A DNA stretch of 64,000 bases from Microvelia longipes (taxonomy: Eukaryota > Arthropoda > Insecta > Hemiptera > Veliidae), in assembly GCA_018340805.1 (NCBI GenBank), contig JACMZG010001911.1:36741200-36805199 (forward strand), given 5' to 3'. The position numbers and the translations under genes were made by a program. Shown piece by piece: positions 35,491 through 48,935 of this stretch. The first letter of the stretch is position 1, and the number at the start of each line of letters is the position of its first letter. Under the pieces are notes generated by a model. That model was not told where the DNA came from. It did no database searches and worked only from the letters and a program-made list of their open reading frames with translations.

Positions 35491-38400
35491 TTTAGGTTTT
35501 TTACAATTACCTCTTAGTCTACCTTTTTTGAATATCTTGGTCAGAACTTTTATAATCATTCAATGTATTCTTTTGATTTAACAGATAAATTATAATGTAA
35601 AGATAATTAATTATTTTTAATCGTGTTTTTTATAATTTTGTTTTTTAATTTGATTTTAGCGATGATAATTTATCAAATACTATTTATACTGTCTATAAAT
35701 AATTAATCAATGTATTTGTAAATTGTGGATTCTATGTGTACATGTTTCTTTTTGGTTGTTTATAGAGATGGGAGTGTTTTTAATTAAATGAAGACCTTTA
35801 AATAAATGTCATTTTTCGTGTTATGAACTCAAATCTACAAAAACCCTAATTTATCGTTCGAATTCTTTTTTAATTATGGTTATTATAATTTTATTAAATT
35901 AAAATAAATACTTAATGCATTCGGGTAATAAAGGTTTTTATTATAGCGCTTTATCGGGATTGCGAATTATGGCTCTTAAAAGGTGTAACGATAAATATAA
36001 GCCCGAGAAAAATGAAAACTTTTAAGTTTATTAAAGAGTTTTTAGTCTTTATTTTTATCCTTTGTGTGACCTTAAAACATTTTAAGTAATAAAAATATTA
36101 TTTCATTTTAGTGCGGAATAAAATTTGAAGTACTACTTATCAAAAATTAAATTTTCTAGCGAAGTAATTACACTAATACACATGTTTCATAGTTTATGCT
36201 TCTTGTACTTTATAGTTTTATGTAGAAGTTGTGTTTGATATTTTATGGTTTTAAAAACATAATTAATTTTTCTTTGCCGATTCTACGTCTGTAGTAATGA
36301 AACGTAGGTTGATTATTTGTATTGAAGGATTGTAGCGGAAGATTGTTTCTGTTCTGCTATCGTTATTGGTATAGTCTGAGTTATATTTATCTTTAATGTA
36401 AGAAAACTCAAAATGTTGGTAATATTTTCCCTTTTTAAGGATAAGAAAGTGAGTTAAGGCAAGTATGAAATTGTTTTTTTCTTGCCTCGGATTCCGAGGG
36501 ATTAGAGTAGGTACGACTTTCCTAATGTGTCTCTATATCTCCGGCTTATAAGGCATCACATATCCTACGGTTCGGATCTAGGGTGGTGTTAAATTGACCG
36601 TACAACTCGAAATTATGTGCCCGACTAAATCGTCCGTGGTTCGGTAAACTCTAGAGAAAAGGTCCGAAAAGAGTCGTTTCTTTGTTTCTCTAAGTTTTTC
36701 TCTCTGGTTGTGGTTTTTCTCTCTATTCGTTGATTGGCTTTTTGTATCGAGGGATAAGTAAGGAAAAAAGTTGCACTCCAGACTAGCCCGAAGGTATTTT
36801 TTTCCTTTCCATTGCACTTCTGGGAGTTTTCTTTAGAATACTGTGTGCTAAAGGTTTCTCTAGAAAGGTTTTCCCCTATAATACCTTGCCCCTCTCATTG
36901 GGAACTTGGCGCTCCTTGATTAACTCTGGACTTCGTGCCAACGCGTTTCTCCCTCCCGAAACGTCTAGGAAAACCTTGGATAGCTGGAACGCAATCAAAC
37001 TCCTGCTCTAGTCTTAGAGTTTGTACCAATCTGATTTCAAGCTTGGTGTAGTTTTCAAACATTGGGTTTAAATCCCTTTACAACACCTCCAGACAATTTT
37101 ACCTCGGACAACAAGATTTAAACTGATTTAAGAAAAACAAATATTTGCGGAACTTGCTGACAATTCTAGTAGGGTTCTGAAAACAAGCTGACCTGGTAGG
37201 TATGTGACAGATGAATCCAACTGAGGTTTTTATGTTCGTGTAATTTTCTCAATCCTGTTTCAATCACAAAGTACACATAATGACGACATGACTTTTTCTG
37301 TGATACATTTGACCAAAATCCAATATCAAATTTTAACACTATCTCGAGATATATGCTATAAAACAATGTTTTATTTTTTATGGCAATATTTTCTTTTTTT
37401 AATACTAAGTATTTGTAAAAAATATGCCACACTATCTTTATTATTGACGAAGCTCTATGAGTTAATTACTTATCATTATTTATGTAAAACTTGTGATGTT
37501 TTATTGTCAAATTAGCTGCAAGCCTTTTTGAAGTAAACATATTTTTTTATTATTTACTCATAAATTTTCATAAAGAAACAAAATGTATAATAACGCCAAA
37601 GACGCCAAATATGATTAAAGCATCCTGTTCACGATTTGCTGTGAATAAAATTTATTGTTTGTATGCATTATATATTAAACTTCTGAATTTTTGGTTTATA
37701 ATAATAAAATACATCTAGAAGAATGGTGTAACTATTCTGTTACCAGTATTAACTATAATTCTATGGTTGATTTTGTATCAGTTAAAAGACAATTTTAAAC
37801 TTTTTGACGTCACTTCCTAAAACTATTTCAAAGTATGTAAAATTTCGTGTTAAAAATGTCGTATTAATCATTTTAAAACTGAATTCACTATTAGTTAAGT
37901 TTTGAATTCATTATACTTTATTATGGTTAGATTTTGTCGTATAATTATGTAAATGAAAACATATATTCATACTCTAACTGAGGGGTACATAAATCAAAAG
38001 TAAGAAGTAACCATGCCGTTGTCTTTATTGTTTGCTGTTATATGACATATATTTTTGAATAAAAAAGGGCGTCGCACAAATTTGTTTTTCCCTCGGTAAA
38101 ATGTTGGAGAGATACATTAGGCACGTAGGAACGATGTGTAAAAGGGTGTGTAGGGACTCATGCCAAAAAAAAGTATCTGTCCCTAATCTGCATACAGGCC
38201 TACACATATTGGGCCAAGCATAGGGCCCCATCCTCAGTCTACTTGTCTAATTTAAAGATCTCACTGTGAAAATAATATTATTTTTATAATATATTATGTT
38301 TATATGATTTATAGCTCAGCGTGTGCGTATTAAGTATTTGATTTATTTCATCTAAATAAAATTATTTACACATGAACAAATCAAATGTGTTTCTTCCTTT

Positions 38401-38699
38401 AAAATAATCATTAAAATTGGAATTTTTCCATGTTTTTATTTAAAGAGAAGCATTTCAAAAAGTTTATTTTAATCCAGTTAATTACTTTATTAACCCTGTT
38501 TAGAACTTGATCAAGTACTCCAAAGAATACAAACAGAATATTCAACTTTTAGGTACCCTCTACCTGCATGGCATAGTAATTTGAAAACATTTAGTATTGC
38601 TTAATTTTAGAAGTTTTACTAAACAGTATTGTTCAACCACTGCCATTCCCCCCCCCTCAGCATTGCATCTCTAACTTAGTTACATTTTTCTCATTTCTA
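35491..38699. other. Intronic DNA
   Basis: 36480-37080 is clearly less AT-rich than its surroundings and holds a 79-codon minus frame rich in Lys, Arg and Ser, without motifs. I could not identify an exon or element there. The rest is plain AT-rich DNA. Confidence 0.5.
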
Positions 38700-38735
38700 T
38701 AATGAAATGTTTTCTCTTTTGTTTCAGGTAATTGG
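38700..38735 (+). promoter_or_regulatory. Candidate recursive splice site (CAG/GTAATT)
   Basis: TTTTCTCTTTTGTTTCAG ends at 38727 and is joined to GTAATT. The polypyrimidine tract is 14 of 15 pyrimidines. The site sits about 30 kb after the 8396 candidate and 23 kb before the exon. Confidence 0.45.
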
Positions 38736-39132
38736 AAAATATTTTCTGTCTGCACTCTAAAGTAAGAAATAGATAAATCTGCTTTGCTCCTATATTAATG
38801 TAACTATAGTCGCTGAAACGATATTTTTCTTTAAACTGGAACGATTTTAATCTTTAATAAATGTGTCTGGTAATAAAAATAACTTATTAAAAGTTAAATA
38901 TGGTAAAATTTGACTGTTGTGTGAAGTAACGTTTGTCTGGATATAAACAGTTGACGCTTTTTAATAATTTCAAACACTGTATTTCTTTTATAAAATTGTT
39001 TGCAGCAGCGTCGGGAAAGTTTTATTATACAAAACTGTAAATGTGTGTATATAGTTAAGTTAGGTATGTATACTAAACTTGGTTCATTGGTATGCATTTT
39101 TTATGTACGGTATAGTTAATTACATAAACGAA

Positions 39133-39298
39133 TGATTATATATATTTATATATTAATTAAATAAATAAATATTATTTAATTAAATAATAATTAATTTAAT
39201 TAATAAATAAAATAAATAAATTTATTAATAAATAATTAATAAATAAATATTAATTAATATATTATTATATATACGAATGATTATTATTATATATTATA
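39133..39298. repeat. AT-only low-complexity tract
   Basis: TTAAT, AATAAAT and AT words only, framed by a direct repeat of ACGAATGATTAT at about 39128 and 39272. Confidence 0.85.
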
Positions 39299-39300
39299 TA

Positions 39301-39935
39301 CATCTCTAGGCACAGTCCAGTTTAGTGCATAAACACATGGGTGAAGTGTATGCACCTGTGTATACATTCTAAGCACAGTCCAGTTTAGTGTATAAACACA
39401 TGAGTGAAGTGTATGCAGTATGCACCTATGTATACATCTCTAGGCACAGTCCACTTTAGTGTATAAACACAATAGTGAAGTATATGCACCTATGTATACT
39501 TCTCTAGGCACAGTCCAGTATAGTGCATAAACACATGAGTGAGGTGTAGGCACCTATGTATACATCTCTAGGCACAGTCTAGTTTAGTGTACGTACAAAG
39601 ACATGAGTGAAGTGTATGCAGTATGCACCTATGTATACATATCTAGGCACAGTCCAGTATAGTGCATAAACATATGAGTGAAGTGTATGCACCTCTGCAT
39701 ACTTCTCTAGGCACAGTCCAGTTTAGTAAATGTGAACATATGTTCAGAACTGGCTTGAGTGAGAACAGTCCAGTTTAGTGCATAAACACATGAGTGATGT
39801 GTAGGCACCTATGTATACATCTCTAGGCACAGTCCAGTTTAGTTTATAAACACATGAGTGAAGTATATGCACCTATGTATACTTCTCTAGGCTCAGTCCA
39901 GTTTAGTAGATGTGAACATATGTTCAGATCTAGCT
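39301..39935 (+). repeat. Minisatellite, unit about 60-75 bp, about 10 copies
   Basis: Units read CTCTAGGCACAGTCCAGTTT, AGTGCATAAACACATGAGTG, AAGTGTATGCACCTATGTAT ACAT. Two units end differently with AAATGTGAACATATGTTCAG (39726 and 39908), about 180 bp apart, hinting at a three-unit higher-order pattern. Confidence 0.93.
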
Positions 39936-42900
39936 TGTCACTAGTGTTGTAGAGTCATCTATAAAGGTTAAGTTTTTATGTTTAATTTTTACTTAAAACT
40001 TTTATTTTTGTATAATAACTTTTATATCCCTATGAAAGTAGTTAAAATCCCAGTTGAAGGCTGTTCCATATTCTTTGAGTTCACTCCTTACCTTAAATAA
40101 ACCCAAATGTCCAAAAGGTTTTCATTTTAAACTCTCTTCATACTTACATATTTTCTTTGTTCTTCATAAAGCGCTCCTCTTTAATAATAAATTTGTCTAA
40201 ATTATTTTTTTTAAATATACATTTCTTTAATAATAAATGTAAAGTTAGAAGCAAAAAACTTAAGTTATTAACTTTTCAAAAAACTTAGTTATTAAATGAT
40301 GAAAAGTTTTTTATATCTTATGAATAAATAATAGAACGAGCTCTGTTGTTTTATGAAATTGTTTTCAATTAAACTTAGGAATGGAGTATTAGATTAGTAG
40401 TACTTTTAATTAGTGCGGTGAGATATTAATTGTAAAAATTAATTCTATAGGAGTAATAATCTGTTTCATCCCTGTTTGAAATCGAGTGTAGTCTTTTTCT
40501 TGAGAGACCCGATAGAGTTAAACACATAGTCTTTAGTAATGATAGTATTTTTAAGCTATAAGTGTTAAGACTTGATCACTTATAGGTTTTTACCGTAGAA
40601 CCTCTAAATAACTTTTTAAATTAAAGTTTCTTCTCTTGCTTCTACCCCATCTTTGTGCCTAAACAAAATTACTCTTCGTAAATGAAGTATAGTTACATAT
40701 ACTTTCAATTAGCAACCGATAATTTGATAAATGCCGATAAAAAGCTCTAGATGCGTTAAGTAGGTATAATATTAATAATTAGTTTAACGTAAAATTCCTT
40801 TTTTTAGAATTCCGTATTAATAAATAAGCAAATCATATTTATTTGTTATATTTATATTGAACTAAAGCTAATTTATTAATCATTTGTAAAGTAGTTAAAC
40901 GGTTGAGTAAAAAAATATTAAATATTCTTGACGAAGACAAGATTTGAGATACAATGTGATTACGCTTATCTCAATTAAATGCTTGTGTACGCTGCTTTCT
41001 GTCTGAACGTTTAGCCTCTGTAGGCATCTTGCTGCGCAACAGCTCCATTTTTAAAAGCATTATAAATACAATTCACGTCGTGATTTTTCTGCTTCATTTT
41101 GTCAATCCTATTAAGGAATATTTTATTTAATATTAGCAAGGTCAGTTGTTGAGCTCTGAAAGTGAAGTATACAAGTTTAAACCTTTTGGCTATACTTCAA
41201 CGTTGATATTTTGCAAATATTAATAAAATTACTTTTCCAGCCGTATGCAAGGCCATATATCTTAGTGTAATTCATGAAAAATTCATGTTTCCGTTTATTT
41301 TTCATGTTATACCTTATTCGTGAATAAACTGTATGTAGCTAAATTAAAACTATAAATAACTTGTGCCTATTTTTAAGAAAATATTTTATTTATAAAAAGG
41401 GATTTTAAGATTAACTTCTTTTCTTTTATATTTTTAGTAAAAAAGAAAAGGGTTAAAGAGCATATATTTTTCAGGACAGTACGTTTGTCTACTTGATTGT
41501 TCTTATAAGGTTTGTAAAAAAAATTCTATGAGGGTATGCTTTTAAATTACACCTCTAAAAAAAGGCTCACACAGTGTTATGAGGTGCATTGAAATATAAA
41601 TAGGGGGGGAGGTTTTCAAGGGGGTTTAGATGTTAAAGGGAGGAAGGATTTGAGCCTGCGCCTGGGTAGGTTTGTACTAGAGCTGAACCCGCAACACTCG
41701 ACTCCCGGACTCAGTCACCGGCGCCCTCGTATCCTACAGCTCGCTCTGCTTCTCTTAAATCTATACTCACCGTATCAATAAACACCGCCATGGTAAATAC
41801 TATCTATTTATTTACTCCGCAACTAAAAATAAATTTAATTAATTATTTCCTTTAGCATTATAAAAGTATGCTATCTATTATATTTTTATTTCTCATATAA
41901 TTTTCTTTAAATAAAAATAATGTATAATTAATACGAAAATTTAATAAACAAAATTATATTTCGTTTTTAAATATTATTAAATATAATATACAGCGTTTAA
42001 TAATTATTACTAAACAAATAAAAACATTAAATACGAAAATCTAATTAAATTCATAAAAATTATATCACCGCACGGGGTTTGAAGAATTTGTTTATTCAAG
42101 TATTTATTTAAACAAACTTTTACCTCAGTTTAAAATTTAATATTTCGCTACAAAAATGTATAAGAATTAATTGTGATAAAATACGAGGTATATTTTACTT
42201 TGAAAAATAACTACGTAAAATATTTCAAATGAATATCGTGTTATTTACTTTTCATTTATTTAATAACTTAATATTTTTGATAAAAACTTTCTTTATAAAA
42301 ACTATTTTATTAAATATAAAGATTTTTGTGGCATCAATTTATGCAATATTGTTTTCTCTGTTATTTGTATTATTTTTATTCTCCTACTTTTTGTAGTTAA
42401 TACTTTATATCCAAATATATATTAAATAAAATATTAAGTAAAAACATTCTTCTTTTATCTAATATTTGTATTTTAGTTGAACAGATTTATTTTTTATCCT
42501 TAATGCCAGTTAAAAGGATTTATATTCGGCAAAATAATATTTTCTAAAAAAATTTTTTTCTTAAAATGCAAATATATCTGATTTATTTACAGTTATTTCT
42601 ATATTTTATTATTTATTTTCTGTATTAAATATTCTTTATCCCTTTTATAATTCAAATTTTTAAGTTCCTATTATAAATTATAAATAACTAATATGAATAA
42701 GTTCAAATTTATTTATACGTTTCTTTATTTTGTTTTATTTGAAAATTCCTTATGGTTTGTTTGTAAAGAAAATTTGTTTATTTTAATTCAGTAACAGGTC
42801 TATTAAAGTTATACGCGATCAATAAGAGAAAATAAAACCAATGAAAAACCTTAACTTTTTAATAAATGTATGCTTTATTTAAAATTTGAAATTTATATTT

Positions 42901-43270
42901 GCTATTATTTATAAATTCAAATAGCAAATTACTTACACATACTGCAAGCTTAATCTAATATAATAATTAGATTAGATGATATTTTAATAATCTTTTTTAT
43001 TTTATTTTATTTTCGAAGTATTAAATTATATTTTATATGAACTAATGTATATTCGTAATGTTTCAATTAAAAAATCTCGACACTAATCTTAAAATTTTAC
43101 ATTTTTAGGTTTTATTGCGAAACGAAACCGGTGTGATGTGAGTTAATTTCTGTGCAATGTGTCATCACAAGGTGTTCTCAAAGTGTTTATGATTTATCTT
43201 AATTTAATTCCGTATTAAACAGTGCAATTTGATTAGTTTTTTAATAAACTTATATAAACTGAAAACGTAA
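39936..43270. other. Intronic, extremely AT-rich DNA
   Basis: Except for the tRNA-like piece at 41675 nothing is recognised. 41820-43100 is among the most AT-rich parts of the window. Confidence 0.55.
41675..41750 (-). mobile_element. Degenerate tRNA-like SINE head
   Basis: The minus strand has GGCGCCGGTGACTGAGTCCG and GTTGCGGGTTCAGCTCTAG, weak matches to A and B boxes with suitable spacing, in an otherwise very AT-rich stretch. Confidence 0.4.
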
Positions 43271-43347
43271 CTTGGGATTCGAACCCCAGACCTCCGTGGT
43301 GTCAAAAGGTCAGTATAAATATTAATACCTCAGCCACGGAGGCGGCA
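43271..43347 (-). mobile_element. tRNA-like sequence, probably a SINE head
   Basis: The minus strand reads GCCTCCGTGGCTGAGGTATT, and later GGGGTTCGAATCCC, so A-box-like (TGGCTGAGG) and B boxes are 45-50 bp apart. T-arm pairing (TGGGG/CCCAA) is fair. The anticodon arm is not canonical. A decayed tRNA gene is the alternative. Confidence 0.6.
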
Positions 43348-46300
43348 TCAAATTACAAGTTAACAAATTAAGTAATCATCATTTATTATTTTTATTAATT
43401 AATTTAAATCCGTATCTTAAATCGTAGAGAAGTAACCTAAACGAATAATAATGCAGAAAAATGTTGATTTCAAGCTGTAACTGTTTTACAAGTGTTAAAA
43501 ACTTTAACGTTTTAAGGTTTATAGCTAAAGTGTGAACCTACAGGACTTCTTGCTATAAAATGGCAAATAATGATTTAAAAGTTTTATTTAATTTAATTTA
43601 AATGGGGTGAATTGCTATAGATGGAAGAACCATTCACCAGAACTCTTATGTTCTGACGGAAGTCTTCTGTAGTTAAAATAAATAAAAATGTAGTATTTTT
43701 CGGATAATTTATCGGATCTTCTGTAGTTTTTGTAATATTGTAGGTATCATTAGGGCCTATAGCTCGTAATAAAATGATTCAAGAACTTTAAATTATACTT
43801 ATTGCCCATTTTACCTTTTTATTTTCTTATCTTAATTTTTTGCTCATATTTCCTTTGTGCGCACTTTCGAGTTATCCCCCTTGTCTTAAACAAAAAAATT
43901 GAGACTAATGTTTATAAGCAATATTTAAATTATATCAATAAGAAATGCTGTAGCAAAAATACATATCTATTTTCTATTTTTTACGAACTAAAGTATCTGA
44001 AAATCAAAACTCCCGTTTTGAATTTTGGGATAATACATATACATACAGTATATGTTCGGCTTGTATTTGTATTACATTACAGATTGAATAGATTTGATAC
44101 ATTATAAGATCACAGACATATGAACAGAACAAATTTTGGATCTTAGCATTGACCTTTTTAAATTGTTAAGAATATTTTAAAATTAAAAAAAATGTTATTA
44201 GTTAAATTAATGTCTATTAATTCTGATTCTCGTAAAACGTCACCTAAATTTGTAGAGATCCAAAGATCGATATCAGCGTAGTCATTACCTGTCTGTTATT
44301 GCTAAAATAGGAAATGGATAAATTCGATTAAAAAAATGGCTCTTCGTGGCTTTTCGAATCGAAGTTGTGTTTGAGAATATTTTTATGTCATACAATACAA
44401 AGGATGTAAAAGAAAAATAAAATAAACAGTTTGAAGATAAAGAAAAATAAAAGTCGTTCCTTTTTGTAAAAATGTGCATCATTTGCGTGAATAGCACACA
44501 TGAAATAAATGATAACTGTTTTTCTGGAAAGAAATATCCCACATTATTGATGCTCATAGCCTGATGTAAAGAAACGGAGGAGTTAGCGTGAGCCTAACGC
44601 TTCAAAGATCTACAAGATTCCCTCGGGGGAATCACTATTTCAGTGAAAAATATATCCTCCAAAAAAGCGATATTCTTTTATGTATTTTCCTTTAACGTTC
44701 ACCTTATGATAGATCAGTTTTTGATACATTCGATACAATATGGGTTTTTTTTGTAAATTTGTGATTTTTATTCTGAATATAAATAATATTTATATTTGAC
44801 TTGCGTGATTGATTTTTTTATGATTGGTTATTTTGCAAGATACGTTTTAACCTAAATATGTTTTTTTCTTTTGACTGGTATGAATATTATTTATTGTTTC
44901 CTATAAACATCCTTTATTTTGTAGTGTGCAATGAATTATAATTTTTGGTTTATGGTTGTCGGTGGGTGTTTTATCTTATGTATTTGCCCTTGATTTGTAT
45001 AATCAATAGACTAAAAAAGTAAAATTAGTTTGATCGACGCTTTGCAACAATCAAAATTCTCAAATAATCCGATTTATTAAGAAAATTTACTTATCCTACT
45101 ATTTATAAGTTTATATTTTATTATTTATTAGATTATATTTTGTAGTTTTTCCTGACAAAAATCTAAGACTTCTTCAAAACAAAAGTAAAAGTAGCCTAAT
45201 ATATAATATGTTGCGTGTACGTATATATTTTGTTCATATCTTGAATAAACAAACAGTCTATATCTGTTGGTCTATTATAATAATAATCTATATCTAATAA
45301 TAATAATAATAATATATAATCTAATCTAATATCTTTAAGTAAATTTTAGATTAAAATATTAATTTTGAATTTTAAACAGTATTTATTTCTTAGTATTAAA
45401 TATAGATCTGAATGTGCCATTCTTGATAATTTTTTCATTATTTTTTTAAAAAAATAATGATATTTTAGTTTGATTAGATTTTAGATTTGTTAGTAGGTAT
45501 GTTTGCAAGTAGCAAAATACAACCATTAGAATATATCTAAATAGTGTTATTATAAAACTGAAAATATGAAAAATGTTTACTAGAATGTATATCTTATCTC
45601 ATGTTGTTTCCTATTCATTAATACTTTTTTATCTGTGTTTCTTCAGACCAGCCCATACTTGAATAAAACTAAATAAAAATTTAGCCCTCTGATTGGTCGG
45701 AAATTGAATTTTGATACCCATTACTGGGATTGGGAGGATGAAAAGGGGTCTTCGGAATGTGGGGAAGTTTGGATATTTGCTGGGTAAATATGCTTCGGGT
45801 GCACTCTGAATAGGAATGGCAATAGTGTAGACCCTTGGTTCAGTCCCTCCATAGAATACTTTTCGTTGCAAAGCTTAGTTGCCGAATTGGTTTAGTGTGT
45901 TTTGCTTGTTAAGGCGTAACATCTATCTGATAGTCAAGTCTTCTTCTTTCCCTTGGGTTTAGAGAATGGTTTTAGCTCAAAACCTTGGTTACCCTCTTCG
46001 ACTCGCTTCTTCCAATGTCAAGCTAAACTGAGCCGTTATTTTAAGGGATTGTCTTTTCTGCTATTTCCCACTCAAAGCTTTGTTAAGATTGTCGAAGGAT
46101 TTACAACACATGCTTTTTGTTTTCTTTGTTATTTAACTTTATCTGATTTAAATAAAGATAATAAATACTGTCTGTGCTGCCTCTTTTTAGTTGAAAGCCC
46201 TAAAAATTTATTTAAGCAAATTATTTTATTTAAAGAAAGTAATAATAAGTTGTTTAAGTAACATTTGATGGTTTTATAACTGTTTGTGTACTATTATTTT

Positions 46301-47635
46301 AGTGAACTGATTTTTATTACTTTTTCTTATTTATAACTTAGATATATAGAAATTTACTGTTCTTTTATTAGTTATGCAAGTTTTTTCCTATTCGCAATTT
46401 ATCTTCCTTTTTGCAATGTTTGACTTTTATAGTAATTATATCTTCTTTAAAAACACTTGTAGTATTTTTAAGTATAATACCCTGGTTTAGAGGTCTGTGG
46501 TTCAGTTTAGGGTCAAAGTGTGCATCTGTATACTTTTACTTTTTTATTTCTTGATTCGGGAGAAAATGACTGCGTTAGGGGAAAAATGAGAGTGAGAGGT
46601 TTTTTGGCTCTAGTACTCTTAGTTTTATATAGAGTAGTAAGATAGAGCTCCTGTGTTTTTGATGAAGGTAGACATGCCTAAGCCCTTTTGCTTACTAATC
46701 CTACGAGTGAATATAATGCCCCTTAAAACAATATTTTTTTACTCTCTCTCTTTTCCTCTCGTTTTTAAAGTTGTATAAAATTCAGACAGGCGTAATAACA
46801 CTCTCACCCTCAAAAATAAAAAAAATCCTTAAAATTTTTAACTTAAATTAAAATGGGCTTTCTAGAGTATTTTAAACATATTAATAATCTTTATTATGTA
46901 GACAGTATACCGTTATGATATACTAAGTATTATATAATTCTGAGTGAAGGATGATTCTAAGCTTTAAAATTATTTAACAACTTTTTATACTTAAAATTTA
47001 TGAAGTCCACTTTTTAAAATATCCTCTTCTTTTCCAGATTTAATGTTCTAATAATTAATGAATTTTAAAGTACTGCTTTTCTAGATTACATTTTTCATAG
47101 AAGAGAGTAGACCGCATTAATGAGAATTTTAAAAAATAAAATATTATGGTTGATTTTATTATCTGGGCAAGTTTGTATCGTTACCTCATTAATTAACTTA
47201 GTACGTGGGATTAAATGTATAGTATGAAACATTTTTGCTATTAATATGAAATTTATTTTATTTTATTTTAAACTAATTAGTGTTAGGAGTTTACTTTTAT
47301 TTACATCCTTATGGTATAAAATCCACTAGCGCTTATAATTCAAATATTAGTGTTAGGGGTAATTTGTATTATCCCCGAGGGAACTAATACTTCGCGTGGC
47401 TGCTAATATGTATGTTATTCTAATTTCACAATTGTACAAAATAAACGTACAATCTTGGCTACGCCCCCCCCCCCTTTCTAATAAGTCGGCAGAAAGCGAT
47501 ATCCAAAACTATTTATGCGGAATAAATGGAAAGGCACTTCGTAAGTTCGTTACTTCCCCCCCCCCTAACCCATTCCAATTTTTAATGTCATATTCTCTTT
47601 GGTTGGGGGAGAAAAGAATGAATGATGTCTTTCCT

Positions 47636-47637
<2 letters not shown>
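43348..47637. other. Intronic DNA
   Basis: 45640-46100 is GC-richer. It includes GTTGCCGAATTGGTTTAGTG (45879), which looks like an A box, but I find no matching B box. Minus-strand frame 45871-45629 is open without known motifs. Poly-C runs of 11 and 10 lie at 47464-47474 and 47556-47565. Confidence 0.5.
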
Positions 47638-47920
<283 letters not shown>

Positions 47921-48534
47921 AAGCGATTTCTAAAATTAACAGTTCATCATCATACGCTTTTTGGTTGTTATTACGAGATTAAATAAGTGTACATGATTAA
48001 ATAATTTTATAATGTATACAATAGATGAAAGTCACTAATCCTTTGTCAAGTAGGATTAAGAACCAGTCTAAAGAAACCATTTAAAATAAATATTTGTAGA
48101 TAAATTGAGTAATAAAAAAATTTTGGTAAAACTAGTCTAAGTGTTGAGTTACAAAGCTGGCAAACGCTTAGCTTTTAAAACTAAGTAGACGGTTCTAGTA
48201 ATCACTTCAGAATCTCTTGCGTAATAACAGGAGTCCTCTTGATTAATAATTAAATTTTCACCAATATTGATGATACTTTTATGGCTTAAATGGTTTTATA
48301 AATCAATGACAAAAAAAAAACAGGAGTCCTGGTACCCAAGGTGATTTTCTACGTCAGTGGCTCTTAATTATTGGAACGCGAAAAAATTGAAGGAGGTCGC
48401 TGAGATGCATAAAAAATACACAAAAAAGTATTGAAATTCATATTACGTTCATTTTAGGTTTAACTTCAGTTTAATGAATTAGTTGAAATCAAATTGGTTA
48501 GGGTACTAACTTTCTAGTTTAATCTTTAATACAA

Positions 48535-48675
48535 AACAAGAGGCCTTTGGCCACTAGGGCTTTGCCTCCCTGTGGCCGTTTTGATAGTACATGGTGTCGT
48601 CTTTTAGATGTTTTTTTTTCGTATTAGTTATTTCGTACACTACATATTGCAACGATATTAGCGAATTTTGAGAAC
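48535..48675 (+). repeat. GC-rich hairpin island, family copy 3
   Basis: AAAACAAGAGGCCTTTGGCC has a GGCC-TTT-GGCC hairpin. GGGCTTTGCCTCCCTGTGGC follows, and TTAGCGAATTTTGAGAAC closes the copy 110 bp later. Confidence 0.65.
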
Positions 48676-48679
48676 AACT

Positions 48680-48935
48680 GTTCTACGTCATAAGATGTAT
48701 GAACCATTTAGCCTTAGGTTTTCAGGACCTCAAGGACAAGCACAAGTCTGGTCCGGGACTGAGAAATAAGATGACTTACCAAAATTTTAAGATTATTACA
48801 ACTGTTTTATTTTTAAATAGTTAAAAATAAAATATCCAGTCCCGGAACAAATCACTGGACTTGTAGTTTTCTTACTTAACTCTATGGTTCCTATAAATGC
48901 TACCAAATGGTTCATGCATCCTAAGACGAAGAAAA
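48680..48935. mobile_element. Fold-back MITE, imperfect
   Basis: CGTCATAAGATGTATGAACC (48685) answers GGTTCATGCATCCTAAGACG near 48912. Inner words ACAAGTCTGGTCCGGGACTG and CCAGTCCCGGAACAAATCAC TGGACTTGT are also inverted. No coding. Confidence 0.6.

Noticed and set aside
36578..36817. 79-codon Lys/Arg/Ser-rich minus frame
   Set aside because: Low complexity, no motif, no splice signals seen.
45629..45871. 80-codon minus frame with fairly protein-like wording
   Set aside because: No family recognised, no splice signals, single frame in a GC-richer repeat-like patch; not strong enough to call.
48354..48380. CAGTGGCTCTTAATTATTGG as a hAT terminal repeat
   Set aside because: The opening resembles hAT ends but no matching inverted end was found downstream.
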